A stretch of 64,000 nucleotides of DNA from positions 1 to 64,000 of the forward strand of contig JAWPHD010010222.1 in the NCBI GenBank assembly GCA_037043455.1. Direction: 5' to 3'. A program made the translations under genes and the position numbers. The notes beneath the pieces were generated by a model. The model saw only the letters and a program-made list of their open reading frames with translations, did not search any database and was not told where the DNA came from. How positions within the stretch are numbered: the first letter of the stretch is position 1; every line of letters starts with the position of its first letter. Of the stretch, positions 62,001-64,000 are shown piece by piece. Source of the stretch: Cyrtodaria siliqua. Taxonomy: Eukaryota > Mollusca > Bivalvia > Adapedonta > Hiatellidae.

Positions 62001-63832
62001 ACCCTTTTGCAAGTTTTTCAGAACTCTCAAGAATAAAGATTGCTTGGCTGTATGGATTCATTCCCTTGAACTTTGACCTGCCACGCGTGCAAAACGTAAT
62101 GCCTATTATTAGTCAATTTCTTTAGTCAAATATCTTACACACAAACTTATTACTGGAAAAAAAAGAGCCAAGAGTCCAAATGATTATTATAAATTGAGGT
62201 ATAAACACACAAGAGTTATGGTGTCTCGCCTAAAGTGACGTGTCCATCAAACATGTTTCAAATGACGTTCATCTTGATAAAATCAAGGGTTTATGCGACA
62301 TCAAATACCTTTGTCTGCATTCAAAAGGGTAGCGTTCATAGTTTTCCATAAAAGGAGCTAAATGCAAATATTGATGAATGGACAGACATTACCATTCCAT
62401 AGACCATATTCGGTCAAAAAAAATAGGCGCATATCAGCTTGTTACTTCATTATGCTAAATATAGGCTTTACTTATAGTGTCCCTTTAAAAAGTTAATTTC
62501 ATATTGAACATGTTTAGCATGAAAAAACATCTACTATTATAGTTGGGAAGTATCATGTTACACACAGGCTATTGTTTTTTGCTCTCACTAAAATTGACAT
62601 TTTAATCTAAGCAATTAGTTATTGGCATTAAGAAGGACAATGACAAGCAGATTATATATGAAATTTGAACACTCCGCTCCAAAGAACAAAAAAGTTATAA
62701 TAATTTAACGCACTTTAACACATTTTTTTTGGTGACGGTACATGTATTTAAGTGACCTTGACTCCGACCCATGGTCAGTTGGAGAGCTGGAAGTTATTGA
62801 TATTAAGAAGGACAATGACAATCAGATTATATATGAAATTTGAATACTCTGCTCCAAAGAACAAAAAAGTTGTAAGAATTTAACGCACTTTAACACATTT
62901 TTTTTGGAGACGGTAGATGCATTTAAGAGGAAACTGACCTTGACACAGGGTCAGTTGGAGGGTGATACATACTGTAATAAGAAGATCAATAACCTGTGAT
63001 GTTATATATGAAATTTGAACACTCTACTCCAAAGGACTACAAAGTTATAAGAACTTTAACACAAACCTTAACCACAGCCTTAACCAAAATGTTAACCAAA
63101 ATGTTAACCAATATCTTAACCAAAACCTTAACGCTAACATATTACATTGTAACTTTCTTGTCCTTGGGAGTAGAATGTTCAAATTTTATATATAACCTCC
63201 TGGTCATTGTCTTTCCTAATGCCAATAACTTCCAGCCTTTCCAACTGACCCTGGGTCAGAGTCAAGGTCACTTAAATACATGTACCGTCAATATTTGCGT
63301 TGAAATTTGGTGATGGTACATTGATGTATTTAATTGACCTTGACAAGGACCCAGGGTCAGTTGAAGGGGTGGAAGTTATTGGCATAAAGACGGACAATGG
63401 CCAGGAGGTTATATATGAAATTTGAACATTCTACTACTCCCAAGGACAAAAAAAGTTATAATACAATATGTTGACGCTGTTGAGCCCGCCAACATTAGCG
63501 GCCCCTATGTCTCGCGTTTTTCAAATTCAAGACAAAAACTATTGTAGCTTTTTATAAATAAAGAACAAGGCCTTTCCCTTACAAAATTGCCTACTTGTTC
63601 TCCCTCTTTGGCTGAGAAAATTCCCCTAATCCAGAGTAAAACACTGATTTTTTCCCGTTTATCTCGAAAATCGTGCCTGGGCCTCTTCCCCTATTTCCGA
63701 AAAAAAGCTCTAAACATCTTCCCGTTGAGCTTTCAATATGTATCCCACTTACCTAGAGGATTAATTTCCAAGTAAGTGAACTGAAGATCTCTGAATACCT
63801 TGTATAATGCTTGTACAAAGTTGGTCAGTATT
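10973..63832 (-). CDS. ACLY: ATP-citrate lyase (ATP-citrate synthase), 22 coding exons, 5' part beyond window
   Basis: ACLY is the cytosolic enzyme that turns citrate, CoA and ATP into acetyl-CoA, oxaloacetate, ADP and phosphate, feeding lipid synthesis and protein acetylation. Twenty-two exons with GT-AG borders join in consistent phase into 916 codons ending TGA at 10973-10975. The product follows animal ACLY end to end: ATP-grasp end (YLEINPL), citrate/CoA-binding region ([22 protein letters not shown]), variable serine linker, CoA-ligase module ([20 protein letters not shown], then FGHAGACA with the histidine that is phosphorylated in catalysis), and the citrate-synthase-like domain ([28 protein letters not shown]). 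Against the 1101-residue human enzyme about 180 N-terminal residues are missing; their exons lie past 64000. Introns hold almost all the repeats in the window. Identification is from family knowledge; exon borders are read from the sequence. Confidence 0.97.
11160..13149. repeat. 76-bp tandem satellite, left block (about 24 units)
   Basis: Each unit joins two related halves of 40 and 36 bases, both carrying ACAGTCTCTCTA and ending GAGTGTT. Units from about 11290 on are almost identical; the first 130 bases are degenerate. Sporadic two-base TC gains (TCTCTCTCTATC) recur every third unit in part of the block, pointing to a higher-order repeat. The block continues at 14993. It fills the ACLY intron between exons 21 and 22. 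Confidence 0.95.
13150..14992. mobile_element. 1.84-kb non-autonomous DNA element inside the satellite
   Basis: The termini CAGGGTTTGACACTAAC and GTTAGTGTCGAACCCTG are inverted, and AAGAG flanks both sides (13145-13149 and 14993-14997) as a 5-base target duplication. It interrupts the 76-bp satellite. No transposase frame is visible. A stretch near 14095-14680 is shared with 49700-51062. The superfamily is unclear: hAT would duplicate 8 bases. Confidence 0.8.
14993..16048. repeat. 76-bp satellite, right block (degenerate)
   Basis: This is the same family as 11160-13149 but with mixed subunit lengths, so the ACAGTCTCTCTA halves are shuffled. Frames on both strands translate as serine/leucine-rich repeats and are artefacts. 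Confidence 0.92.
16608..16684 (-). CDS. ACLY: ACLY exon 21
   Basis: The exon encodes local residues 856-882: [20 protein letters not shown], then RSMGFIG. The acceptor is CAATTTCAG and the donor GTGAGG. It lies between a minus-oriented SINE-like repeat and the 76-bp satellite. Confidence 0.96.
16745..16930 (-). mobile_element. diverged SINE-like repeat
   Basis: On the minus strand it carries the ATATAACC block and a tail of AAAACCCCATTTCATTTC, similar to family A. A GGCAGAGGGCTGTAGG block near 16900 recalls the family head. Confidence 0.5.
16971..17174. mobile_element. TTAA-flanked MITE with CCCTTAACC ends
   Basis: TTAA flanks CCCTTAACCCGCTA at the left and TAGCAGGTTAAGGG at the right. CCCTT termini with TTAA duplications fit piggyBac-type non-autonomous elements. 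It is 204 bases long with no frame. Confidence 0.8.
17285..18000 (+). mobile_element. tandem-core element, pearl-like type C
   Basis: The ends ACTTGTGTCGCCTG and CAAGCGACACAAAAATG are partly inverted. The core repeats GGTTGCAGGTTAAAGTTTTA plus GGGCATAACTCTGCC several times, followed by a GACGGATGACGGACG tract. A left-end fragment of a similar element lies near 22975-23300. Confidence 0.6.
18020..18800. mobile_element. element bounded by 170-bp direct repeats
   Basis: A block at 18020-18187 recurs at 18631-18800 almost unchanged (CCCGGGGCTAGAGGG, AGTCTCAATCAAACCGAGACT, GGTCCATTATCATAC). About 440 bases of unrelated DNA lie between. This is LTR-like geometry with no coding sequence. It could be a miniature LTR element or a tandem duplication with divergence. 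Confidence 0.6.
18881..19165. mobile_element. PIF/Harbinger-type MITE 1
   Basis: GGCCATAATAAATTAATTG at the left pairs with CAATTAATTTATTATGGC at the right, preceded by TTA. The interior has GGGGCGGG tracts facing each other. The GGCC terminus and three-base TWA target match PIF/Harbinger rules and two better copies in the window. Confidence 0.75.
19206..19288 (-). CDS. ACLY: ACLY exon 20
   Basis: The exon encodes local residues 829-856: [20 protein letters not shown], then RNCGCFTR. The aspartate of NVDG is the third conserved citrate-synthase-type active-site residue. The acceptor is CTATTTCAG. The donor GTTTGT is weaker than its neighbours. Confidence 0.95.
19745..19935 (+). repeat. dispersed repeat D
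   Basis: TTTCTTTATTTACACTGT followed by GTTTAAACCCCCAG and GGTAGCC-TATTGTCAACCC is shared with 46590-46740 and, inverted, with 56205-56340; weaker traces lie at 29897-29960. The class is unknown. Confidence 0.6.
20072..20185 (-). CDS. ACLY: ACLY exon 19
   Basis: The exon has exactly 38 codons: [20 protein letters not shown], then [18 protein letters not shown]. The acceptor is TTTATTCACAG and the donor GTATAA. Its first 36 bases plus the acceptor are tandemly repeated about 21 times immediately upstream in transcription order. The exon proper is the only copy that stays open past LKE; the repeats reach TGA there. Confidence 0.97.
20186..22265 (-). repeat. 67-bp array copied from the exon 19 acceptor and 5' edge
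   Basis: About 21 units of 67 bases, excluding the insert at 20589-21255. On the minus strand each reads AATATTTATTCACAG then ATAAACAACCCAGACATGAG and GGTAGTGATATTGAAGGAG, i.e. the acceptor and first codons ([13 protein letters not shown]) of exon 19 with a few silent changes, then TGA. The array abuts the real exon. So transcription passes about 21 decoy acceptors before the true one. Short leftovers at 22630-22660 continue it beyond a SINE. Confidence 0.95.
20589..21255. mobile_element. PIF/Harbinger-type MITE 2, inserted in the exon-derived array
   Basis: TTA is duplicated at 20586-20588 and 21256-21258. Termini: GGCCATAAAAAAATAATTAC then CTGGTTCTCAGG at the left, and the inverted counterpart CCTGAGAACCAGGTAATTAA ending GGCC at the right. 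The host array reads cleanly across the site (GTTGT-TTA-TCTGTG), so insertion came after amplification. Confidence 0.88.
22278..22626 (+). mobile_element. SINE family A, full-length copy with target duplication
   Basis: TGTAAATAAAT flanks both sides (ending near 22277 and restarting at 22631), a retroposition-type duplication of array sequence. It reads GTGGTTGCTGGGGTAGAATA at the head, CTGCAAATCCCGC, CTGCAGTTTTGCAGG, GTAAATGGAGGATGAGCC, GGCGCCATATAAAC and the tail AAAACCCAATTCAATTC. The head may be tRNA-derived but is too diverged to name. Confidence 0.75.
22775..22918 (-). CDS. ACLY: ACLY exon 18
   Basis: The exon has exactly 48 codons: [20 protein letters not shown], then [14 protein letters not shown] and [11 protein letters not shown]. 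The histidine of GIGHRVKS is a second conserved citrate-synthase-type catalytic residue. The acceptor is TATTTAG and the donor GTAAGT. Confidence 0.97.
22919..23810. other. intron 17-18 stretch with transposon scraps
   Basis: 22975-23300 resembles the left part and core of a pearl-like element (GTGTTCAGCGAAACATGTGT and two ATGATGAGTATATA-TGAAAG repeats). Near 23285 it carries ATCAATAAATACTGAAAA, also found at 47984 and 50431. No exon is seen. Confidence 0.5.
23811..24016 (-). pseudogene. decayed tandem copies of the exon 17 3' half
   Basis: Directly downstream of exon 17 the minus strand again reads degraded [23 protein letters not shown] and similar peptides two to three times (about 23820-23870, 23880-23930 and 23935-24000). 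One copy keeps an intact-looking donor, ACAATAGTAAGTATG, near 23850. Frames are shifted between copies, and none has an acceptor of its own that I can see. Confidence 0.85.
24017..24167 (-). CDS. ACLY: ACLY exon 17 (citrate-synthase-like catalytic region)
   Basis: The exon encodes local residues 692-742: [20 protein letters not shown], then [19 protein letters not shown] and CLTSGLLTI. The ADHG motif carries a conserved catalytic histidine of the citrate-synthase fold. The acceptor is AATTTCAG and the donor GTAAGTATG, close to consensus. Decayed copies of its 3' half follow in the next intron. Confidence 0.97.
24710..25560 (-). repeat. array copied from the exon 16 3' edge and donor (90/104-bp dimer)
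   Basis: Copies start at 24798, 24888, 24992, 25082, 25186, 25276, 25380 and 25470, with a partial one near 24711. Spacing alternates 90 and 104, giving a 194-base higher-order unit. On the minus strand each reads GGTATGGGTATTGGAGAAGG then GCTCATTCTGCTCTGCTTCC and AGAGAAG, which is the exon 16 end ([14 protein letters not shown]) with changes. Every second unit keeps GTAGGC at the donor position; the others have GGGAGA. It abuts exon 16 at 25562. Confidence 0.95.
25562..25716 (-). CDS. ACLY: ACLY exon 16 (citrate-synthase-like domain start)
   Basis: The exon encodes local residues 641-692: [20 protein letters not shown], then [12 protein letters not shown] and [14 protein letters not shown]. 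The acceptor is CATTATAG and the donor GTAAGG. The last roughly 50 bases and the donor were the template for the repeat array at 24710-25560 directly downstream. Confidence 0.97.
26760..28350 (+). mobile_element. pearl/CvA-like element, copy A2
   Basis: Nearly identical to 7892-9477 in order, unit number and orientation, with scattered substitutions only. It starts AACAAGAGGTCAATGACC and ends with the GATCAGTAGAGC hairpin and CTAAAAA. It is embedded between poly-A/T-rich sequence (26692-26759 and 28351-28465) inside the type B element. Confidence 0.85.
28351..28465. repeat. A-rich low-complexity tract
   Basis: Runs of A with scattered T and G mirror the A/T tract before copy A2 at 26692-26759. 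Both flank the nested insertion, perhaps as expanded target sequence. Confidence 0.8.
29888..30739. other. intron 15-16 stretch, repeat D trace only
   Basis: A diverged inverted trace of repeat D is near 29897-29960. Nothing else is recognised. Confidence 0.45.
30740..30962. repeat. 48-bp minisatellite
   Basis: Units alternate CTGTTACTGCCCCTTTGGAC and TGCCCTATAACCATCCCTTG, i.e. two related 24-base halves, about four to five copies. The frame across it (GLPYNHPLG repeats) is an artefact of the repeat. Confidence 0.85.
31067..31160 (-). CDS. ACLY: ACLY exon 15
   Basis: The exon encodes local residues 609-640: [20 protein letters not shown], then [11 protein letters not shown]. This is the hinge between the CoA-ligase module and the citrate-synthase-like domain. 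The acceptor is CTTTCAG. The donor is GTAAGA one base inside a GGGT run; this choice keeps phase with exon 16 and gives WAR-ELG. Confidence 0.96.
31248..32044. mobile_element. pogo/Tigger-like MITE
   Basis: TA flanks both sides (31246-31247 and 32045-32046). The ends CAGTCGAACCTCGATAGCTC and GAGCTATCGAGGTTCGACTG are perfect inverted repeats of 20 bases, and the inner sequence echoes TTCGAG-TATCG motifs. CAGTCGAACC-type ends with TA targets are typical of pogo-group Tc1/mariner elements. It is 797 bases with no transposase frame. Confidence 0.88.
32045..32765. other. intron 14-15 stretch with GAGAT-rich repeats
   Basis: Many short variants of GAGATTATCTC occur, including a 24-base unit twice at about 32576-32625. 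They may be a decayed minisatellite or folded element. No exon is seen. Confidence 0.5.
32766..32893 (-). CDS. ACLY: ACLY exon 14 (catalytic histidine)
   Basis: The exon starts [20 protein letters not shown]. The histidine of FGHAGA aligns with the active-site residue that carries phosphate during catalysis (His760 in human numbering, from family knowledge). It then runs through [13 protein letters not shown]. The acceptor is TTTGTAG and the donor GTAAGAG. The last lysine codon is split with exon 15. Confidence 0.97.
33540..33797. mobile_element. TTAA-flanked MITE with AGGGACACACG ends
   Basis: TTAA at 33536-33539 and 33798-33801 flank AGGGACACACGTCATG at the left and CATGTGTCTCT at the right. 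It is 258 bases. Related single ends occur at 5311, 6679 and near 62470. Confidence 0.75.
33839..34355. mobile_element. TTAA long-palindrome MITE, copy 3
   Basis: Same family as 1716-2244, with ends AGGGGTTGATGCACTATTTT and its inverse ATAGTGCATCAACCCCT, and arms containing GGAGGTGGCCATC with GATGACGTCATCG. It lies 52 bases from exon 13 inside the exon 13-14 intron. Confidence 0.85.
34407..34517 (-). CDS. ACLY: ACLY exon 13
   Basis: The exon has exactly 37 codons: [20 protein letters not shown], then [17 protein letters not shown]. The [11 protein letters not shown] motif is the family hallmark just before the phosphohistidine. The acceptor is TTTGCAG and the donor GTACCC. Confidence 0.97.
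34518..35519. other. intron 12-13 stretch, nothing recognised
   Basis: AT-rich, with a short (TA)n run near 35320. No exon or transposon ends are recognised. Confidence 0.5.
35520..38223. repeat. 35-37-bp minisatellite, left block (about 75 units)
   Basis: Units read GACAGGAAGTTGATATGATT then TAGTCTACTCCCAAA, with variants GACTGGAAG, GACAAGATTTAG and GTGGTACTCC. Variant strings recur as blocks of four to eight units, showing higher-order amplification. It resumes at 39312 after an insertion. It makes up much of the 9.1-kb intron before exon 13. Confidence 0.95.
38224..39311. mobile_element. 1.09-kb element inserted in the minisatellite
   Basis: GGAAGT is present on both sides (38218-38223 and 39312-39317), a 6-base target duplication of the repeat. 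The ends CATACATGTGATA and TATCACATGTATG are inverted. The interior has no recognised protein; the 133-codon frame from 38200 begins in the minisatellite and runs through it without known motifs. Confidence 0.8.
39312..39385. repeat. minisatellite, right remnant
   Basis: Two further units of the 36-bp family complete the array split by the element at 38224-39311. Confidence 0.9.
39520..39835 (+). repeat. two-unit dispersed repeat (GGTCACTGTGACCTTGACC core)
   Basis: GGTCACTGTGACCTTGACC followed by AACAGGGTTCCTCCTCTCAC recurs about 150 bases later in diverged form. Such units resemble cores of tandem-core elements, but no ends are visible. Confidence 0.6.
39836..41600 (-). pseudogene. hAT-like transposon remnant with broken transposase
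   Basis: Minus-strand pieces read [10 protein letters not shown] (about 41215-41190), then [20 protein letters not shown] (40806-41003) and [20 protein letters not shown] (40474-40791). The WLSL context resembles the conserved RWLS block of ZNF862/KIAA1586-type hAT transposases. Frames are separated by shifts and stops, so it is inactive. Its non-coding end (39840-40110) matches the inverse of 43190-43500. Confidence 0.6.
42232..42312 (-). other. tRNA-like sequence (probable SINE head or tRNA pseudogene)
   Basis: The minus strand reads GCCTCTATAGCCAAGTGGTA then GAGCGC, with a T-arm like GTGGGTTCAAACCCCGC. A and B boxes are good. The acceptor stem has two mismatches and the anticodon arm pairs poorly, so I do not call a working tRNA. 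Confidence 0.5.
42857..43500 (+). pseudogene. internally deleted inverse copy of the hAT-like element
   Basis: 43055-43190 matches the inverse of 41400-41530 (GGATGCAAAA-GAGTTGGTCCACAA, ATGCCTCCAC), and 43190-43500 matches the inverse of 39840-40110, ending at GAGTAC sequence. The 42857-43105 frame ([20 protein letters not shown]) runs into the shared part and then a stop. So this copy has the same ends as its neighbour without the WLSL block. Confidence 0.55.
43590..43671 (-). CDS. ACLY: ACLY exon 12
   Basis: The exon encodes local residues 502-529, [20 protein letters not shown] and then MMVLLGE. The acceptor is TGTCAAG and the donor GTTAGT. The next exon lies 9.1 kb away across the largest intron in the window. 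Confidence 0.96.
44078..44345 (-). mobile_element. SINE family A copy
   Basis: On the minus strand it carries CTGCAGTTCTGCAGG, GGAGGATGAGCCTGGC, GGCGCCATATAACC and the GTGCGCCTTAAAAC tail. The interior differs from 22278-22626 near 44280 (TTTTTCTGCCACTGCTC), a local replacement. Confidence 0.7.
44642..45175. mobile_element. TTAA-flanked MITE with AGAGGC ends
   Basis: TTAA on both sides, with AGAGGCACTACCTATAT at the left and ATATAGGTAGAGCCTCT at the right. The interior shows paired CGATTGTAAACGAAT-like motifs. It is 534 bases with no transposase. Confidence 0.8.
45551..45747 (-). CDS. ACLY: ACLY exon 11
   Basis: The exon encodes local residues 437-502: [20 protein letters not shown], then [20 protein letters not shown] and [12 protein letters not shown]. 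The SRSGGM and YEGIAIGGD motifs are diagnostic of the CoA-ligase module shared with succinyl-CoA synthetase alpha. The acceptor is CCAACAG and the donor GTATAT. The last arginine codon is split. Confidence 0.97.
45847..46140 (+). mobile_element. tRNA-derived SINE family B, intact
   Basis: TCACCATGAATATA is duplicated on both sides (45833-45846 and 46141-46154). The head has a clear A box (TGGCGCAGTCGGTAGCGCGG) and B box (CGTTCAATCCTCC), so pol III transcription is expected. A 220-base body follows, and the tail CAACATTCAATTCAATTC is shared with family A. The clean duplication marks a fairly recent insertion. Confidence 0.9.
46590..46740 (+). repeat. dispersed repeat D, second copy
   Basis: Shares TTTCTTTATTTACACTGT, GTTTAAACCCCCAG and CCTATTGTCAACCC with 19745-19935. 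No ends or coding sequence. Confidence 0.6.
47514..47618 (-). CDS. ACLY: ACLY exon 10
   Basis: The exon has exactly 35 codons, in phase at both ends. It reads [20 protein letters not shown] and then [13 protein letters not shown], the Rossmann-type CoA-binding fold with the EGIPE loop. The acceptor is TTTCCAG and the donor GTAAGT. Confidence 0.96.
47704..48075. repeat. element with 85-bp direct terminal repeats
   Basis: AATAAATACTGAAAAGGAGA followed by TCCCTTGGAAGCAACAAACA and TTTTATTGAGTCTGT occurs at about 47709-47794 and again at 47984-48073. About 190 bases (CACGTCTCACGCCTCC ... GCCGCCACACAGCACTAAAC) lie between. A diverged version lies at 50431-50750 with the same order. It could be a miniature LTR-type element or a tandem repeat with 275-base period. 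Confidence 0.65.
48609..49419. mobile_element. TA-flanked MITE with CTCGT ends
   Basis: CTCGTCGGGGGCCACTTTCC at the left and GAAACTGGCCTCTAACGAG at the right are imperfect inverses, flanked by TA. A second copy of AAGCCCAGTTTCCGTCAT occurs inside near 48809. It is 811 bases with no frame. Confidence 0.65.
49700..51062. mobile_element. relative of the 13150-14992 element, itself interrupted
   Basis: 49700-50095 and 50894-51062 match 14095-14680 in order (CTGTTTCAAAACAGGTTTTT, AAAGGCAATTGCCCTGCCCA, ATCAATGAAATACACTGAAT). Between them 50097-50893 is an insertion that includes a version of the 47704-48075 repeat. The outer termini of the older element are not visible. Confidence 0.65.
51579..51747 (-). 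CDS. ACLY: ACLY exon 9
   Basis: The exon encodes local residues 345-401: [20 protein letters not shown], then [20 protein letters not shown] and [15 protein letters not shown]. It belongs to the CoA-binding domain. The acceptor is TCTCACAG, the donor GTAATC, and it ends on a full codon. Confidence 0.97.
51885..52425 (+). repeat. three-unit tandem repeat of about 185 bp
   Basis: TGTTGGATAGTA/TTGGATTGTATTTAA and GACAAACTTCTTGACCAAAA blocks recur three times with divergence. It is similar in style to tandem-core elements. It ends before exon 8. Confidence 0.6.
52553..52785 (-). CDS. ACLY: ACLY exon 8 (phosphorylatable linker and CoA-binding start)
   Basis: This is the largest exon here at 233 bases. 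Local residues 268-345 begin [14 protein letters not shown], a serine-rich, lowly conserved linker, then enter the conserved block [20 protein letters not shown] and [19 protein letters not shown] is a basophilic-kinase type site placed where mammalian ACLY carries its Akt/PKA-regulated serine; that regulatory role is inferred from position. The acceptor is CTGTTCAG and the donor GTAAGT. Confidence 0.96.
52786..53685. other. intron 7-8 stretch, nothing recognised
   Basis: A duplicated AAGTATCCAGGGA motif occurs near 52913 and 53006. No exon is seen, and exon 7 and exon 8 join in phase without one. Confidence 0.5.
53686..54109. mobile_element. TA-flanked MITE with GGGTAAAGTGA ends
   Basis: GGGTAAAGTGATGGCGAGTC at the left and GACTCGCAATCACTTGACCC at the right (with a shifted base) are inverted and flanked by TA. 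The inner TTGATATTGAG motif pairs with CTCAATATCAAG. It is 424 bases. Confidence 0.7.
54146..54183. repeat. perfect 15-bp inverted repeat
   Basis: CAGTTGCAAAAGAAA and TTTCTTTTGCAACTG are separated by eight bases. The sequence resembles a Tc1-type terminal repeat, so this may be two joined transposon ends. As RNA it would make a stable hairpin. Confidence 0.7.
54184..55079. other. intron 7-8 stretch, nothing recognised
   Basis: A short tandem TTAACTGACA repeat near 54413. Otherwise plain AT-rich intron. Confidence 0.5.
55080..55539. mobile_element. PIF/Harbinger-type MITE 3
   Basis: TAA duplicated at 55077-55079 and 55540-55542. GGCCATATCAAATTAATTCC then CAGTTTATCATCC faces GGATGATAAACTG then GGAATTAATTTTATATGGCC. 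The interior has opposed GGGGCAGGGGG and CCCCCCCC-type tracts, as in MITE 1. Confidence 0.9.
55678..55832 (-). CDS. ACLY: ACLY exon 7
   Basis: The exon encodes local residues 216-267, with [20 protein letters not shown] and then [12 protein letters not shown] at the start of the variable linker. The GTETHMTAI-like motif contributes to citrate binding in the family. The acceptor is TTTATAG and the donor GTAAGC. It ends on a full codon, so it joins exon 8 directly. Confidence 0.96.
56205..56340 (-). repeat. dispersed repeat D, inverted copy
   Basis: GGGTTGACAATAGGACTACT, CCTTGGAATGG and GGTTCTAGAGTGCACC are the complement of 19745-19935. Confidence 0.6.
56757..57062 (+). mobile_element. tRNA-derived SINE family E
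   Basis: The head has an A box (TGGCCTTGTGGTAAAGAATC) and a B box (GGTTCAATTCC). The body runs to GACGTTAAATGCC at the end, a MGTTAAA-type 3' end like that of family B. No clear target duplication was found. It lies between exons 6 and 7. Confidence 0.75.
57142..57259 (-). CDS. ACLY: ACLY exon 6
   Basis: The exon encodes local residues 177-216, from [16 protein letters not shown] through the family motif [14 protein letters not shown]. The acceptor is ATCCCAG and the donor GTATGT. The last glycine codon is split with exon 7. Confidence 0.96.
57260..58211. other. intron 5-6 stretch, nothing recognised
   Basis: Two inexact TTTCCCCTATCCCTTA motifs (near 57725 and 58000) in opposite context to GGGGAAGACC sequences hint at a decayed element. 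No exon. Confidence 0.45.
58212..58273 (-). CDS. ACLY: ACLY exon 5
   Basis: This 62-base exon encodes [20 protein letters not shown] (local residues 157-176), the conserved glycine-rich strand of the citrate-binding domain. The acceptor is TTTCTTTCAG and the donor GTGAAT. It begins inside a glycine codon shared with exon 4 and ends on a full codon. Confidence 0.96.
58660..58880 (-). mobile_element. two abutting SINE fragments
   Basis: 58660-58735 on the minus strand has a tRNA-like head, GCCATAGCTCAGTGGTAAGC, with the A-box part duplicated. 58820-58875 is the inverse of the family B body (CAACACAGTATAGGTTATTT, CCCCAGAGAGG). So a family B 3' end lies upstream of another head. Confidence 0.65.
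59011..59307 (+). CDS. unexplained 98-codon open frame inside ACLY intron 4
   Basis: On the strand opposite ACLY an ATG at 59011 opens [20 protein letters not shown], then [20 protein letters not shown] and [15 protein letters not shown], ending TGA. Base composition is richer in GC and CG than surrounding intron, and the residues look protein-like rather than repeat-like. I do not recognise the family. It may be a fragment of a mobile-element gene or a retrocopy. An inverted repeat (AACATTGTTGT / ACAACAATGTT) lies just upstream at 58884-58916. Confidence 0.3.
   Translation: MPRRRYVIQTKQVEPELFVNFRKHFLVAESDEDVRKTIGTSFGVPVTDGKGQAVPCYDISPNGKYFTVVQTSRYSFSIPSTNHRQICLIHSDTLDCPV
59490..59626 (-). 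CDS. ACLY: ACLY exon 4 (citrate-binding domain)
   Basis: The exon encodes local residues 110-156, with [26 protein letters not shown] and [10 protein letters not shown]. The [10 protein letters not shown] segment belongs to the citrate-binding region. The donor is GTAGGT. A second GT four bases downstream would break the phase with exon 5, so it was not used. The acceptor is GAACAG. Confidence 0.96.
59985..60105. repeat. 46-bp duplicated unit
   Basis: ATATGTTCCAATCCATGGGG then AAAAATTAACTAAAATC occurs twice in tandem 50 bases before the exon 3 donor on the minus strand. Confidence 0.85.
60155..60273 (-). CDS. ACLY: ACLY exon 3
   Basis: The exon encodes local residues 71-110, starting [18 protein letters not shown] and ending [16 protein letters not shown]. 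The acceptor is TTTTCAG and the donor GTAAGC. The last codon is split and completed by the first base of exon 4. This is one of the most conserved parts of the family, linking the ATP-grasp and citrate-binding domains. Confidence 0.96.
60702..60832 (-). CDS. ACLY: ACLY exon 2 (ATP-grasp end)
   Basis: The exon encodes local residues 27-70, reading [17 protein letters not shown] and [12 protein letters not shown]. It joins exon 1 inside a valine codon. The acceptor is TCTTACAG and the donor GTATTTCAG. The peptide matches the animal ACLY stretch after INPL, where the aspartate of VLDLAAK is conserved. Confidence 0.96.
61185..61478 (+). mobile_element. SINE family A copy
   Basis: AATGCTAGAGGCAGAG, ACTCTGCAGTTCTGCAGGTT, GGCCCATTCTC, GCAAATGGAGGATGAGC and the tail AAACCCAATTC line up with 22278-22626. 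The head before CTAGAGGC is missing. Confidence 0.7.
61616..62069. mobile_element. diverged long-palindrome element related to the TTAA family
   Basis: Left part ATTATCAAAATTGGAAGG with GGAGCTGCCATTTT and ATGACGTCATAATT faces right part ATGATGTCATAGCT, AAAATGGCGGCTTCC and AATTTTGATAATTC. The order of blocks and the AACTTGCAAAAG / TTTGCAAGTTTTTCAGA motifs match the 1716-2244 family, but the ends have drifted (GGGAATGTAGCC / GGATTCATTCCC). Confidence 0.65.
62629..63470. repeat. four 175-bp units, one inverted
   Basis: Units with ATTGGCATTAAGAAGGACAA, ATATATGAAATTTGAACAC and GGTCAGTTGGA occur at about 62629, 62790 and 63340 forward and about 63165-63300 inverted. The inversion creates a large hairpin potential. 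A 12-base TTAACCAAAATG minisatellite (63056-63133) sits between them. Confidence 0.75.
63753..63832 (-). CDS. ACLY: ACLY exon 1 of window (ATP-grasp end)
   Basis: This 80-base exon encodes local residues 1-26. It ends in YLEINPL, the ATP-grasp motif shared with succinyl-CoA synthetase beta chains. The acceptor TTTCAG lies just above 63832 and the donor GTAAGTGGG just below 63753. One leading base belongs to a codon begun in an exon outside the window, and the exon ends in phase 1. Confidence 0.93.
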
Positions 63833-64000
63833 CTGAAATACAAGTTGAAACGTCATCTTTGAGGGTACAGTGACTGTACCTAAAATAGCCATTGCTTAGA
63901 CAGAAACCTTTTAAAACATTTTATGCAGAATCAGGAGGCAAATATTGAGACAATTAGTATATCAGAATGGTTTTTCTCAGACTTTGCCTTTGAACTGTAC
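63833..64000. other. start of the intron upstream of exon 1
   Basis: Nothing recognised up to the window edge. The preceding ACLY exon must lie beyond base 64000. Confidence 0.6.

Overview
The window comes from an animal genome, most likely a bivalve mollusc. It is AT-rich and dense in repeats. It holds tandem-repeat elements with (GACG)n tails of the pearl/CvA (Helentron-associated) kind, tRNA-derived SINEs with TTCAATTC tails, and many TTAA- and TA-flanked MITEs. The species call is inference; the eukaryotic character is seen directly in GT-AG spliced exons.

One protein-coding gene dominates: ATP-citrate lyase (ACLY) on the minus strand, from before the right edge down to a stop codon at 10973. 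I resolved 22 coding exons (63753-63832 down to 10973-11079). Each has GT and AG sites, and the phases chain into one open frame of 916 codons plus stop. This covers the end of the ATP-grasp domain, the citrate/CoA-binding region, the serine-bearing linker, the CoA-ligase module with the catalytic histidine, and the whole C-terminal citrate-synthase-like domain. About 180 N-terminal residues lie beyond base 64000. The only other coding traces are transposase remnants and one unexplained 98-codon intronic frame (59011-59307).

Layout. 1-1172: 32-bp satellite. 1700-10300: intergenic, with MITEs, palindromes, a 1.6-kb pearl-like element and SINE copies. 10300-11079: 3' end of ACLY. 11160-16048: 76-bp satellite split by a 1.84-kb insertion. 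16608-25716: exons 21 to 16, among arrays copied from exon edges. 26435-29887: two pearl-like elements, one nested in the other. 31067-34517: exons 15 to 13. 35520-39385: 36-bp minisatellite split by a 1.09-kb insertion. 39835-43515: hAT-like remnants. 43590-63832: exons 12 to 1, with SINEs and MITEs in the introns.

The most unusual signal is that introns flanking exons 16, 17 and 19 carry tandem copies of the neighbouring exon's edge, splice site included. About 21 copies of the exon-19 acceptor plus 12 codons precede exon 19. About nine copies of the exon-16 end and donor follow exon 16. Decayed copies of the exon-17 end follow exon 17. Repeat birth from exon boundaries, producing fields of decoy splice sites, appears to have happened three times within 6 kb of one housekeeping gene.
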